A stretch of DNA of 64,000 nt from Oscillospiraceae bacterium (GTDB taxonomy: Bacteria > Bacillota > Clostridia > Saccharofermentanales > Saccharofermentanaceae): assembly GCA_900176545.1 (NCBI GenBank), contig FWXP01000001.1:558001-622000 (forward strand). Reading direction: 5' to 3'. Position numbers and translations under genes: made by a program. Shown here in pieces: positions 24,992 to 35,209 of the stretch; the stretch's first letter is position 1; each line of letters opens with the position of its first letter. The notes below the pieces were generated by a model. That model was given only the letters and a program-made list of their open reading frames with translations. It was not told the DNA's origin and did not search any database.

Positions 24992-25956
24992 TCCTTCTTA
25001 CCCTCTTGAGCCTTATCGTAGGCTTCGACGATCCTTTGAACGAGCGGATTTCTTACGATATCTGCGTTCTTAAGGGAGACAATGCTCACCCCTTCTACAT
25101 TTTCCAACACCTTCATGCAGTCATAAAGACCGCTTCTGACTCCCCTGGGGAGGTCGATCTGCGTAAAGTCACCGCATACGCATGCCTTACAGTTGAGACC
25201 GAGTCTCGTAAGGAACATCTTCATCTGTTCTGCGGTAGTATTCTGTGCTTCATCGAGGAGCACAAAGGCATCATCAAGGTTCCTTCCTCTCATAAAGGCA
25301 AGAGGAGATACTTCGATAAGGCCTTTCTCATAATATCTGTCAAAAAGTTCCTGTCCCAGGAGCACTGAGAGTGCATCGTAGATAGGACGCATATAAGGGT
25401 TGACCTTCTCTTCTATGTCACCCGGCAAAAATCCCAGCCTCTCACCTGCTTCAACGGCAGGTCTCGTAAGGATTATCCTGGACACTTCCCTGTTGCGAAA
25501 TGCTTTGACGGCCATTGCTACACCGAGGAAAGTCTTACCTGAACCTGCGGGACCGCTGCAGATAACGAGTTCATTGCGCTTCAGGGCATCAGTATAGAAC
25601 TTCTGTCCCAATGTCTTAGCCTTAACGGGTCTTCCCGAAGGAGTAGTATAGAGGATATCGTCCCTTACCTTCATAAAGTCTTCTATCTCGCCGTTACCTG
25701 CAAGATAGATCATATAATCAACGAGCCTTGTATCTATGTCGCCCTCTGAAGCCAGCGTACAGAGTGACTCTACTACGGCGCGTGCTCTTGTAAGGGATAA
25801 GTTATCGGAAGATTCGAGAACACAAGCATCTCCGTCTATCTCGACAGAGACGTCAAAACTGCCGGCGATCCTGTCAAGAAAACCGCCCGTACTGATATCC
25901 TTGATATTACTGCTGGTTATACGCTCTTCCATCTTTAATATTTTACCATAAGTCAC
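24988..25956 (-). CDS. PhoH-family ATPase (YbeZ-like)
   Basis: 322-residue PhoH-like P-loop ATPase, probably an RNA helicase-like partner of YbeY. Walker A GPAGSGKTFLGVAMAV, Walker B AFVLLDEAQNTT and the sensor-like CVCGDFTQIDLP are clear. The family is usually next to ybeY, as here. The frame begins at a GTG (25956) overlapping the rluD stop by 4 bases; an ATG at 25932 gives the more usual N-terminus MEERIT. No strong ribosome-binding site precedes either, so coupling with the upstream gene is likely. Confidence 0.93.
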   Translation of the reverse strand: MTYGKILKMEERITSSNIKDISTGGFLDRIAGSFDVSVEIDGDACVLESSDNLSLTRARAVVESLCTLASEGDIDTRLVDYMIYLAGNGEIEDFMKVRDDILYTTPSGRPVKAKTLGQKFYTDALKRNELVICSGPAGSGKTFLGVAMAVKAFRNREVSRIILTRPAVEAGERLGFLPGDIEEKVNPYMRPIYDALSVLLGQELFDRYYEKGLIEVSPLAFMRGRNLDDAFVLLDEAQNTTAEQMKMFLTRLGLNCKACVCGDFTQIDLPRGVRSGLYDCMKVLENVEGVSIVSLKNADIVRNPLVQRIVEAYDKAQEGKKE

Positions 25957-26858
25957 AGCAAAACAAGCTTTTGCAGGACTTCCTTATAGTAGTCAGGGAG
26001 GTCGCTGGTGAAGGATATGAGCTTACCTGTGTTAGGATGGATAAACTCTATGCTCTGGCTGTGCAGGCACTGTCCCTGAAGACCATATGTCTTTCTCCTG
26101 GGAGCATAGAGCGGATCTCCGACAACGGGATGGCCTATATAGGACATATGAGACCTTATCTGGTGAGTCCTTCCCGTCTCCAGGAGGAGCTTTAAGTCAG
26201 TTGCTTCAGTATATCTGTCGACAACTTCGAAATGCGTTACGGAAGGCTTGCCGTTCTCATTGACGACCATCTTCCTCCTGTCTCCGCCTGCTCTTCCGAT
26301 TGGAGCATCTACTGTACCCTTATCGTGTGATATGACGCCGTATACGAGAGCTCTGTACTGTCTCTTGACGTCGTGATCGGCGATCATCTTAGCCATCTTG
26401 ATATGGGTCTCGTTATTCTTAACCGCTACCATGAGCCCCGACGTATCCTTATCGATACGGTGTACGATACCGGGTCTAATGACACCGTTGATATCGGAGA
26501 GCTTACCGTTACAGTGCGCAAGAAGTGCATTAACGAGTGTACCCTCGTGATGACCGCAGGCAGGATGAACTACCATGCCCTGGGGCTTATTGATGATCAG
26601 AAGATCGTCGTCTTCGTAGACGATATCAAGAGGGATGTCCTCAGGCTTTGTATCGGTATCAACGGGAGCCGGGATATCCACAGCCACTTCATCACCTTCA
26701 GAGAGCTTATAGCCGTTCTTGGTCACTACCTTACCGTTGACGGTAACGTTGCCTGAAGATATGAGTCCTGAAAAATAGGACCTTGTATACTTCCCGTCGG
26801 AAGCTTCAAGGATCGCTACATCAAGCCTCTTTCCTGATCCTTCTGCCTTAAACTCCAT
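25953..26858 (-). CDS. RluD-type 23S rRNA pseudouridine synthase
   Basis: 301-residue RluA/RluD-family synthase, converting uridines of 23S rRNA to pseudouridine. An N-terminal S4 domain (KRLDVAILE, SGNVTVNGKVV) precedes the catalytic domain with HRIDKDTSGLMV, carrying the catalytic Asp, and the RTHQIRSHMSYIGHP motif. The ATG at 26858 is preferred: it has AGGTG upstream and overlaps lspA by 11 bases, while the frame to 26897 adds an Arg-rich lead. Part of the lspA-rluD pair found in many Firmicutes. Confidence 0.93.
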   Translation of the reverse strand: MEFKAEGSGKRLDVAILEASDGKYTRSYFSGLISSGNVTVNGKVVTKNGYKLSEGDEVAVDIPAPVDTDTKPEDIPLDIVYEDDDLLIINKPQGMVVHPACGHHEGTLVNALLAHCNGKLSDINGVIRPGIVHRIDKDTSGLMVAVKNNETHIKMAKMIADHDVKRQYRALVYGVISHDKGTVDAPIGRAGGDRRKMVVNENGKPSVTHFEVVDRYTEATDLKLLLETGRTHQIRSHMSYIGHPVVGDPLYAPRRKTYGLQGQCLHSQSIEFIHPNTGKLISFTSDLPDYYKEVLQKLVLL

Positions 26859-27408
26859 CAGCCACCTCTTCACTCTTGGTCTCTTTCTTCTTCTCAAAGG
26901 AATCCATGAGAGTCTCTATCCTTCCCTTGCCGAATAGAAGGATGCCGATAAGAAGACCTGTAGCACAGACTGCACAGATATCGGCGACATTAAAGATCGG
27001 GAAGGTATATGATCCGAAATCAAAACGGATAAAGTCGACTACTGACTTATAAAGTGCCCTGTCTATGAGATTACCTACCGCACCTGCAATAAAGAGCATG
27101 AAGGCAAAAGCCGTGATCCTGTCCTTGAGCTTGATAGCGCGAAGCATAACTATATAAAGAAGAATGCTCATCGTAAAGGAGATCGCGGTAAGGACATATA
27201 TGCCCCATGCCTTATCAGCAAGGAAGCTGAAAGCACTTCCGGTATTCCTCGTATAGAAGAAAGAAAAGAATCCCTTGATGATGTCCTTCTGCTGATACAT
27301 CTCAAAGTTCTTGACGATGATATTCTTTGTCACCTGATCTAGTACCACCAGAGCGGCGGCAATAAGCGTAAATATAAGTCTGTCTTTTGCTTGCTTGTTG
27401 TTGTCCAT
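26848..27408 (-). CDS. lspA: Lipoprotein signal peptidase
   Basis: Aspartyl protease that cleaves prolipoprotein signal peptides after lipidation; essential for the several lipoproteins in this window. 186 residues with four membrane helices and the family motifs DQVTKNIIV, TRNTGSAFSFL, GNLIDRALYKSVVDFI (first catalytic Asp) and FNVADICAV (second catalytic Asp). The C-terminal tail is charged and overlaps rluD. It lies 9 bases after the ymdB stop. Confidence 0.95.
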   Translation of the reverse strand: MDNNKQAKDRLIFTLIAAALVVLDQVTKNIIVKNFEMYQQKDIIKGFFSFFYTRNTGSAFSFLADKAWGIYVLTAISFTMSILLYIVMLRAIKLKDRITAFAFMLFIAGAVGNLIDRALYKSVVDFIRFDFGSYTFPIFNVADICAVCATGLLIGILLFGKGRIETLMDSFEKKKETKSEEVADGV

Positions 27409-27417
27409 ATCCTAACC

Positions 27418-28197
27418 TTATTCGTATTCACAAAATCTCTTTATCGAAGTACAGCGTCCGTCCTTATCGACTTCTGCGATGATGCCGCACATAAAAGCCT
27501 CGCCCATGGCAGCTTCATATCTTCCGGGGAGCTTATCCCTGAGCCTTCTTAAGGAACAGTCGATATCCATTCCGATGACAGACTCTATACATCCTGACAT
27601 GCCCGCATCGGTTATAAAGCCCGTATAGTCTCTTAAGATCCTCTCATCAGCTGTCTGAACATGAGTATGGGTTCCGACTACAACGGAAGCCTTACCTGCA
27701 CAGTGATAGGCAAAAGCAGCCTTCTCACTGGTAGCCTCTGCATGGAAATCGATAAATACGGCCTTTACGCCCTTGTTCTTTATCTCTTCCATCAAGCGGT
27801 CGGCTTTCTTGTAAGGGTCGCAACCTGTGGGAGTGATATCCACCTGACCTTCAAGGTTGATGACTCCGAGTCTCATATCACCTTTTTCAACGATGGTATA
27901 GTCGAATCCGGGCCAATCCTCATTGACATTGGCAGGTCTGATGATACGGCTGTCACGTCCGGCGGTCTTGATAAATTCAAAGTTTGAGAAAGCATGGTTA
28001 CCTAAGGTTATGCAGTCAACACCCTTATCGAAGAGGCTGTCTGCTATCTTGGAAGATACTCCGAGCCCGCCTGCGGAATTCTCCGCATTGGCGATACAAA
28101 TATCTATCTGATTGTCCTTAAGAAAACCGGGTAATATACTCTCCACCGCCCTCTTACCGGGAAGTGCGACGATATCACCTACAAAACAAATCCTCAA
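27418..28197 (-). CDS. YmdB-family metallophosphoesterase
   Basis: 259-residue TIGR00282-type phosphodiesterase (YmdB), a cytoplasmic di-metal enzyme acting on 2',3'-cAMP in Bacillus. Metal-site residues: Asp in CFVGDIV, AENSAGG, LGNHAFSN, the His in DFHAEATSEK, and GTHTHVQT. The start chosen is TTG at 28197, nine bases after a perfect AGGAGG, giving MRICFVGD and a family-typical length. A longer open frame to 28482 runs through the groEL terminator and is not credible. First gene of the operon extending to recO. In Firmicutes ymdB is often beside rny, which here is about 9 kb away. Confidence 0.92.
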   Translation of the reverse strand: MRICFVGDIVALPGKRAVESILPGFLKDNQIDICIANAENSAGGLGVSSKIADSLFDKGVDCITLGNHAFSNFEFIKTAGRDSRIIRPANVNEDWPGFDYTIVEKGDMRLGVINLEGQVDITPTGCDPYKKADRLMEEIKNKGVKAVFIDFHAEATSEKAAFAYHCAGKASVVVGTHTHVQTADERILRDYTGFITDAGMSGCIESVIGMDIDCSLRRLRDKLPGRYEAAMGEAFMCGIIAEVDKDGRCTSIKRFCEYE

Positions 28198-28228
28198 ACC
28201 CAATAACCTCCTGTAGACCCAGATTCTG

Positions 28229-28234
28229 ATTCTA
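28229..28234 (-). promoter_or_regulatory. Extended -10 promoter before ymdB
   Basis: Minus-strand TAGAAT preceded by TGG, lying between the groEL terminator and the AGGAGG of ymdB. No -35 is evident because the terminator occupies that region. Confidence 0.38.
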
Positions 28235-28245
28235 CCATAAATAAT

Positions 28246-28272
28246 AAAAAAAGTCCCGACCGAAGTCGGGAC
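28246..28272 (-). terminator. Terminator of groESL
   Basis: Perfect 8-bp stem GTCCCGAC / GTCGGGAC with a TTCG tetraloop, followed on the minus strand by seven T residues. It lies 25 bases after the groEL stop. Confidence 0.93.
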
Positions 28273-28297
28273 CTTATAAGCATCAGCTGTACGTTTA

Positions 28298-30222
<1,925 letters not shown>

Positions 30223-30256
30223 AAAAATCGCCTCCATTGTAAATAAAAAAGTACCG

Positions 30257-30283
30257 TTGGCACTCACCTCTTCCGAGTGCCAA
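30257..30283 (-). promoter_or_regulatory. CIRCE operator (HrcA binding site)
   Basis: TTGGCACTC, nine-base spacer, GAGTGCCAA: a perfect inverted repeat, one base per arm different from the consensus TTAGCACTC-N9-GAGTGCTAA. The change is made symmetrically in both arms, so pairing is kept. It lies at the expected transcription start, between the promoter and the groES start. Confidence 0.97.
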
Positions 30284-30290
30284 CAGTACT

Positions 30291-30319
30291 AATATAATTC
30301 TCGACATGTTGAATGTCAA
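30291..30319 (-). promoter_or_regulatory. Sigma-A promoter of groESL
   Basis: Minus-strand TTGACA (30314-30319) and TATATT (30291-30296), spacer 17. The CIRCE operator begins seven bases downstream, so HrcA binding would block initiation. Confidence 0.88.
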
Positions 30320-30355
30320 TAATGAATATCAAAAAAAGTCAAAAATGCCACAGTA

Positions 30356-31771
30356 TTACCTAAGCAGCGATTCTACGGGCAGTGTATCAGGGGTCGGACA
30401 TTCACTGAGCGCAGGTGATTCGGCTATCTCGGGAACTTCGTCAAAGACTGTCTGCTCACCGTAGAAGAACTCCTGTACGAAGGGGATCTCAGCATTCCAG
30501 TTAGGCCTTATGCTCCACTCTCCCTGACTGTGCACATTAAAGCAGCTGTTGTACTGATCATTAGGATCTACGATAGGAAGCTGCATATACTGGATCGTAG
30601 GATCATCCAATGAAGGAAGGAAATCAACAACGTATCCTACAAGCTCCGTCTTAGGGATATTGGTGGATACCATCTCCAGGATATCGTCTACGGCACCGAG
30701 CTTATCCATAGCGGACAGATCCATGAACCTGTCAAGAAGGCTCCTTAATACCTCGACCTGTCTCTCGGATCTCTCATAGTCACCGTTACCTACATATCTG
30801 ATCCTTCCGTATGCGACTGCCTGGTGACCGTTAAGCCATACATCACCATATGAAGTAACATGCTCATTACTATAGCCAAGCTCATCAAGGCACATATTGA
30901 GGCCGTGATTAGCAGTTGCCTCAGTCTGAGAAACATTAACTACAACTCCGCCGACGGAATCGATGACCTCTGCAAGATTATAGAAGTTTACGAATGCATA
31001 TCCGTCGATCTCGATCCTCAGACATCCCTCGATAGTAGCCTGAAGGAGCTCGGGGCCGCCGATAGACATAGCAGCATTGATCTTCTGATCCCTGTATCCT
31101 GGAATATGCGCATAGCAGTCTCTGGCGATAGAGATCATCTTGATCGTTCCTGCCTGGGTATCGATGGACATTACCACATTAACATCCGAATTACCCCAGG
31201 ATTCCTGATTGGTGGATCTTGCATCGACACCGATAAGGAGGAAGTTATGGATATGCTCCTCGCTGATGAACTCATGCTGTGTAGGCTGGGTTATATCACG
31301 GATCCTTACGGTATTACCGTTCTCATCAACGATAGTCACGGGAGCTTCGTTCTCATCGATGGTATGTATCTTACCGAGGAAGTAGAATGCGACACCTAAG
31401 CAAAGTGCGACAAGTACCAGGACCACGGAAGCGATAGCTATAAGTACCTTCTTAAGCTTCTTTTTCTTCTTGGGAGTCTTATCTCCTTTACCGCTTCCTG
31501 CGGAGATGCTCTTTGCGGGAGCACGACCTGTTCTGTGAACGGGCTTACCGAAAGCATCTGCCTGCGGCTTTACTCTGCCGATCTCATTCTTTGCTTCATC
31601 ACAGAAGGCGATCTCCTGAACGGGACGAACCTGCGGAGCGTTGGGATTACCGGAACGTACAGACATCTGACTGCCTGCTTCGGGATTTCCCCTTCTTACG
31701 AGACCGTGCTGACCTCTTCCGGATGCATCTGAACCCGGAAATTCAAAACCATTCTTATTATCCATTATCAT
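30356..31771 (-). CDS. LytR-CpsA-Psr (LCP) family protein, copy 2
   Basis: 471 residues. LCP enzymes attach teichoic acids or other glycopolymers to peptidoglycan. A long basic, proline/glycine-containing cytoplasmic N-terminus (about 1-105) leads to one membrane helix (about 108-132), then the extracellular LCP domain with LLIGVDARS, SDVNVVMSID, ISIARDCYAHIPGY and KINAAMSIGGPELL. The Arg and Asp residues that bind the pyrophosphate head are kept. It closely resembles the next gene upstream in domain order and sequence, a tandem duplication. RBS AAGGA. Same strand as galE and the other LCP gene, so probably co-transcribed. Confidence 0.92.
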   Translation of the reverse strand: MIMDNKNGFEFPGSDASGRGQHGLVRRGNPEAGSQMSVRSGNPNAPQVRPVQEIAFCDEAKNEIGRVKPQADAFGKPVHRTGRAPAKSISAGSGKGDKTPKKKKKLKKVLIAIASVVLVLVALCLGVAFYFLGKIHTIDENEAPVTIVDENGNTVRIRDITQPTQHEFISEEHIHNFLLIGVDARSTNQESWGNSDVNVVMSIDTQAGTIKMISIARDCYAHIPGYRDQKINAAMSIGGPELLQATIEGCLRIEIDGYAFVNFYNLAEVIDSVGGVVVNVSQTEATANHGLNMCLDELGYSNEHVTSYGDVWLNGHQAVAYGRIRYVGNGDYERSERQVEVLRSLLDRFMDLSAMDKLGAVDDILEMVSTNIPKTELVGYVVDFLPSLDDPTIQYMQLPIVDPNDQYNSCFNVHSQGEWSIRPNWNAEIPFVQEFFYGEQTVFDEVPEIAESPALSECPTPDTLPVESLLR

Positions 31772-31795
31772 CTATTCCTTTATCTGAGTTTTTGA

Positions 31796-33265
31796 TTACC
31801 TGAGAAGTGATTCTATAGGCAATGTTTCAGGTGTTGGACAAGATTCAAGAGAAGGAGATGAAGGGATATCGGAAACGGGGTCGAAGTCGACCTGCTCACC
31901 ATAGAAGAACTCCTGAACGAAAGGGATCTGAGCATTCCAGTTAGCCCTGATGCTCCACTCTCCGCCGTACATACCGCTGTTAAAGCATGTCTGTCCGTCA
32001 CCTGTGATCGGAAGCTGCATGTACTGGATAGAAGGGTCGTCGAGCGCAGGTAAGAAATCAACTACATAGCCTACGATCTCAGTCTTGGGAATATTCGTAG
32101 AGATCATCTCAAGGATATCGTCTACTGCACCGAGCTTATCGATGGCAGACATACCCATGAACCTGTCGAAGAGAGATCTTAATACCTCTACCTGTCTCTC
32201 AGATCTCTCGTAGTCACCGTTACCTACGTATCTTACACGACCGTATGCAACAGCCTGAGGACCGTTAAGAAGGACATCACCTGTCTGGTTAACAAAGCAG
32301 CTGTAGCCTAGCTCATCAAGACACATGTTAAGGCCGTGATCAGCATACACCTCGGAAGATGTAAGATTAACTACAACGCCGCCTACAGAATCGATAACGT
32401 TAGCAAGGTTATAGAAGTTAACGAATGCATATCCGTCAATGTCGAGTCTCAAGCATCCCTCGATAGTTGCTTCAAGGAGCTCGGGGCCGCCATATGCCAT
32501 TGCCGCATTGATCTTCATGGGATTGGAATAACCGGGAACATATGCATAAGAGTCTCTCGCGATGGAGATCATCTTGATCGTTCCAGCCTCACTGTCTACG
32601 GACATTACCATATTAACATCGGAGTTACCCCAGGATTCTCTTCCTGCGGATCTTGTATCGATACCGATAAGAAGGAAGTTATGGATATGCTCCTCTTCGA
32701 TGATCTCATGCTGTGTAGGCTGAGTGATATCGGCGATCCTTACCGTATTACCGCTCTCATCGACGATAGTAACGGGAGCTTCGTTCTCATCGATAGTGTC
32801 GATCTTATTAAGGAAATAGATAACAAAGCCGAGACATCCTACGATAAGTCCGAGGATAGCGGATACTATACCGATGATGATCTTCTTTCTCTTCCTCTTC
32901 TTCTTTGCAGCGATATCGATGAATCCGTGATCATCTGCGACATCCTTCTGTGCAGGAGCACGTCCGGGTCTGTGAGCAGGCTTACCGAAAGCATCCGCTT
33001 CAGGTCTTACCTGTCCTACCTCGCTCTTGATCGTATTTACTGCAATAGTCTTTCCTGCATCGTCAGCGTCGCCGAAGGAAAGTTCCTGGACCTGCTTTAC
33101 TGCAGGTGCATCGGAAGATCCGGGGCGAACTGTCATCTGACCGCCGGCATTAGAGGTATCCCTGAGCTTATCGAGCATCTCCTTGCTGATGAGCCTTCCC
33201 TCCTTTCCCGATGTATTAGTTCCGGGAAAATCGAAATCGTCAGAATTTCTGTTGTTGTTATCCAT
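31796..33265 (-). CDS. LytR-CpsA-Psr (LCP) family protein, copy 1
   Basis: 489 residues, paralogue of the downstream LCP gene. A cytoplasmic tail of about 130 residues with Lys-rich KKKRKRKK before a membrane helix (about 138-160) is followed by the LCP domain: LLIGIDTRS, SDVNMVMSVD, ISIARDSYAYVPGY, KINAAMAYGGPELLEATI. The C-terminal extensions of the two copies share GEWSIR.NWNA.IPFVQEFFYGEQ and end TLPIESLLR versus TLPVESLLR. Gap to the downstream copy is 24 bases and to galE 42 bases. Likely wall-polymer ligases with overlapping roles. Confidence 0.92.
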   Translation of the reverse strand: MDNNNRNSDDFDFPGTNTSGKEGRLISKEMLDKLRDTSNAGGQMTVRPGSSDAPAVKQVQELSFGDADDAGKTIAVNTIKSEVGQVRPEADAFGKPAHRPGRAPAQKDVADDHGFIDIAAKKKRKRKKIIIGIVSAILGLIVGCLGFVIYFLNKIDTIDENEAPVTIVDESGNTVRIADITQPTQHEIIEEEHIHNFLLIGIDTRSAGRESWGNSDVNMVMSVDSEAGTIKMISIARDSYAYVPGYSNPMKINAAMAYGGPELLEATIEGCLRLDIDGYAFVNFYNLANVIDSVGGVVVNLTSSEVYADHGLNMCLDELGYSCFVNQTGDVLLNGPQAVAYGRVRYVGNGDYERSERQVEVLRSLFDRFMGMSAIDKLGAVDDILEMISTNIPKTEIVGYVVDFLPALDDPSIQYMQLPITGDGQTCFNSGMYGGEWSIRANWNAQIPFVQEFFYGEQVDFDPVSDIPSSPSLESCPTPETLPIESLLR

Positions 33266-33307
33266 TGATAGACCCTTTCTCCATTTGTTTTCTTTCTTAT
33301 ATCGTTA

Positions 33308-34333
33308 TCAGTCCTCGGGAAGTCCCTGAGGGTTCTTTGTCTGCCAGTTCCAGCAGGAAGAGCACATATCCTCAATGGTACGCTTTGCCTCAAAGCCCAA
33401 AACTTCCCTGGCCTTATCGGTAGATGCGTAGCACACGGGGATGTCACCCGCTCTTCTGGGTCCGAACACATGAGGGATCTCGTGACCGCAGGCCTTCTCA
33501 AATGCCTTAATAGCCTCGACGACGGATGTTCCCTTACCCGTGCCCAGATTAAAGACGCTTACACCTTCACTTTGCGTTGCAAGATAATTCAAAGACCTTA
33601 CATGACCGTCTGCGAGGTCACACACATGGATATAATCCCTGAGACATGTTCCGTCAGGAGTATCGTAATCGTTGCCGAATACCGTGAGCTTCTCAAGGGT
33701 ACCTGCGGCAACCTTGGATATATAAGGGAAGAGATTATTGGGGATACCCCTGGGATCCTCTCCGATAAGTCCGCTCTCATGAGCTCCGACAGGATTAAAG
33801 TATCTTAAGAGACATACTCTTAATTCGGGATAAGCTACGGAACAGTCGCGAAGGACCTGCTCGAGCATCCACTTTGTCCAACCGTAAGGGTTGGTACAAG
33901 TACCGAGAGGACTCTCCTCCGTAAAGGGTACATCCTCGCTCTCACCGTAAACGGTCGCGGAAGAGCTGAATACGATCTTCTTGACGCCGAACTCATTCAT
34001 GAGAGTTACTACCGTAAGAAGGCTGTTTATGTTGTTGGAATAATACTCGACAGGCATCCTTACAGACTCGCCTACCGCCTTAAGACCTGCGAAATGAATG
34101 ACACTGTCGATATCATTCTCTTCGAAGACCTTACGAAGTTCTTCCTTGTTGCAACAATCTACTTTATAAAACTTGAATCTCTTTCCCGTGATAGTCTCGA
34201 GCCTGTTGAGGACCTCGGTCTTACTGTTGGAAAGGTTATCTGCTATTACTACGTCGAAACCGTTGTTATGGAGCGAGATAACGGTATGTGAACCTATGAA
34301 TCCCATGCCGCCAGTTACAAGTACTGTAGCCAT
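33308..34333 (-). CDS. galE: UDP-glucose 4-epimerase
   Basis: 341-residue extended short-chain dehydrogenase that interconverts UDP-glucose and UDP-galactose with bound NAD. GGMGFIGSHT binds NAD; FSSSATVYG carries the catalytic Ser/Thr and YGWTKWMLEQ the Tyr-xxx-Lys pair; LRYFNPVGAHESG is the substrate loop. RBS GGAGG. Upstream of two LCP genes, so it may supply UDP-Gal for a wall polymer, an inference from context. A 9-bp inverted repeat lies 30 bases upstream of the start. Confidence 0.95.
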   Translation of the reverse strand: MATVLVTGGMGFIGSHTVISLHNNGFDVVIADNLSNSKTEVLNRLETITGKRFKFYKVDCCNKEELRKVFEENDIDSVIHFAGLKAVGESVRMPVEYYSNNINSLLTVVTLMNEFGVKKIVFSSSATVYGESEDVPFTEESPLGTCTNPYGWTKWMLEQVLRDCSVAYPELRVCLLRYFNPVGAHESGLIGEDPRGIPNNLFPYISKVAAGTLEKLTVFGNDYDTPDGTCLRDYIHVCDLADGHVRSLNYLATQSEGVSVFNLGTGKGTSVVEAIKAFEKACGHEIPHVFGPRRAGDIPVCYASTDKAREVLGFEAKRTIEDMCSSCWNWQTKNPQGLPED

Positions 34334-34362
34334 TTGAAACCTCCGTCTGTTAACACTCCTAC

Positions 34363-34385
34363 TATTCTACCAAAGCGGTAGAATA
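34363..34385. promoter_or_regulatory. Perfect inverted repeat upstream of galE
   Basis: TATTCTACC, AAAGC, GGTAGAATA: a 9-bp perfect inverted repeat with a five-base loop, and no T-run on either side. It could be an operator in the galE leader or a small hairpin. It stands between divergent galE and the response regulator gene. Confidence 0.4.
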
Positions 34386-34420
34386 TATCATTGTACTTTT
34401 CACACAATATTTCACCATTT

Positions 34421-34448
34421 TTGAAGTACCAAAACAGAAACTTAATAT
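34421..34448 (+). promoter_or_regulatory. Candidate promoter of the two-component operon
   Basis: TTGAAG (34421-34426) and TAATAT (34443-34448), spacer 16, about 42 bases ahead of the start at 34490. Confidence 0.42.
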
Positions 34449-34489
34449 AGAATAGGTACAAAACAACAATATGGGAGATTATACCTTAC

Positions 34490-35209
34490 ATGGATAAGTT
34501 CATTTACATCGCAGATGACGACGATAATATAAGAAACCTGCTCAAGTCTTTCCTTGAGAGAGAAGGCTATATATGCACCGCTTTTCCTACCGGAGACGAC
34601 CTTCTGAAGAAGTTCATCACAGATCCCTGTGACCTCATAATATTGGATGTCATGATGCCCGGCAGAGACGGCTTCTTTATATTAAGTGAGATAAGAAAGA
34701 TAAGTAATGTTCCTATAATCATGCTCACTGCAAGAGATTCCGATGCCGACTACATAGAAGGCTTAAACCTCGGAAGTGACGACTATTTTACAAAACCCTT
34801 CTCACCTATTAAACTTGTTACGAAGGTCAAGTCAGTCTTCAGAAGGCTCGAGGATTCTGCCAGTGAATCTGCACTTCCCACGACTTCCGATGACGAGCTT
34901 GTATATTCTGACATCAGGATCAACAGGAAGGCAAAGACAGCTACTCTCAAGGACGACAATCTGCCCTTGACCCCTAATGAGTATTCTCTTCTTTCCTATC
35001 TCATAGTAAACCGCGACAGGGCAATCCCCCGTGCGGAGCTCCTGGACAAGATCTGGGGATACGAGACTGAGATCGAGACAAGGGTCGCTGACGATACCGT
35101 CAAGAGACTTCGTAAGAAACTTGCTGATTCGGATGCCAAGATCACTACTGTCTGGGGATACGGATTCCGTCTGACAGAGAAGAGCGACGAAGAAGGCAAT
35201 GAATCATAA
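34490..35209 (+). CDS. OmpR/PhoB-family response regulator
   Basis: 239-residue DNA-binding regulator. The receiver has ADDDDNIRN, the acceptor Asp in LIILDVMMPG, the Thr in IIMLTARDSD and the Lys in DYFTKPFSPIKL. The winged helix ends in VWGYGFRL. It overlaps the histidine kinase by 11 bases, so the two form one cognate pair. Input signal and regulon unknown. Confidence 0.95.
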   Translation: MDKFIYIADDDDNIRNLLKSFLEREGYICTAFPTGDDLLKKFITDPCDLIILDVMMPGRDGFFILSEIRKISNVPIIMLTARDSDADYIEGLNLGSDDYFTKPFSPIKLVTKVKSVFRRLEDSASESALPTTSDDELVYSDIRINRKAKTATLKDDNLPLTPNEYSLLSYLIVNRDRAIPRAELLDKIWGYETEIETRVADDTVKRLRKKLADSDAKITTVWGYGFRLTEKSDEEGNES

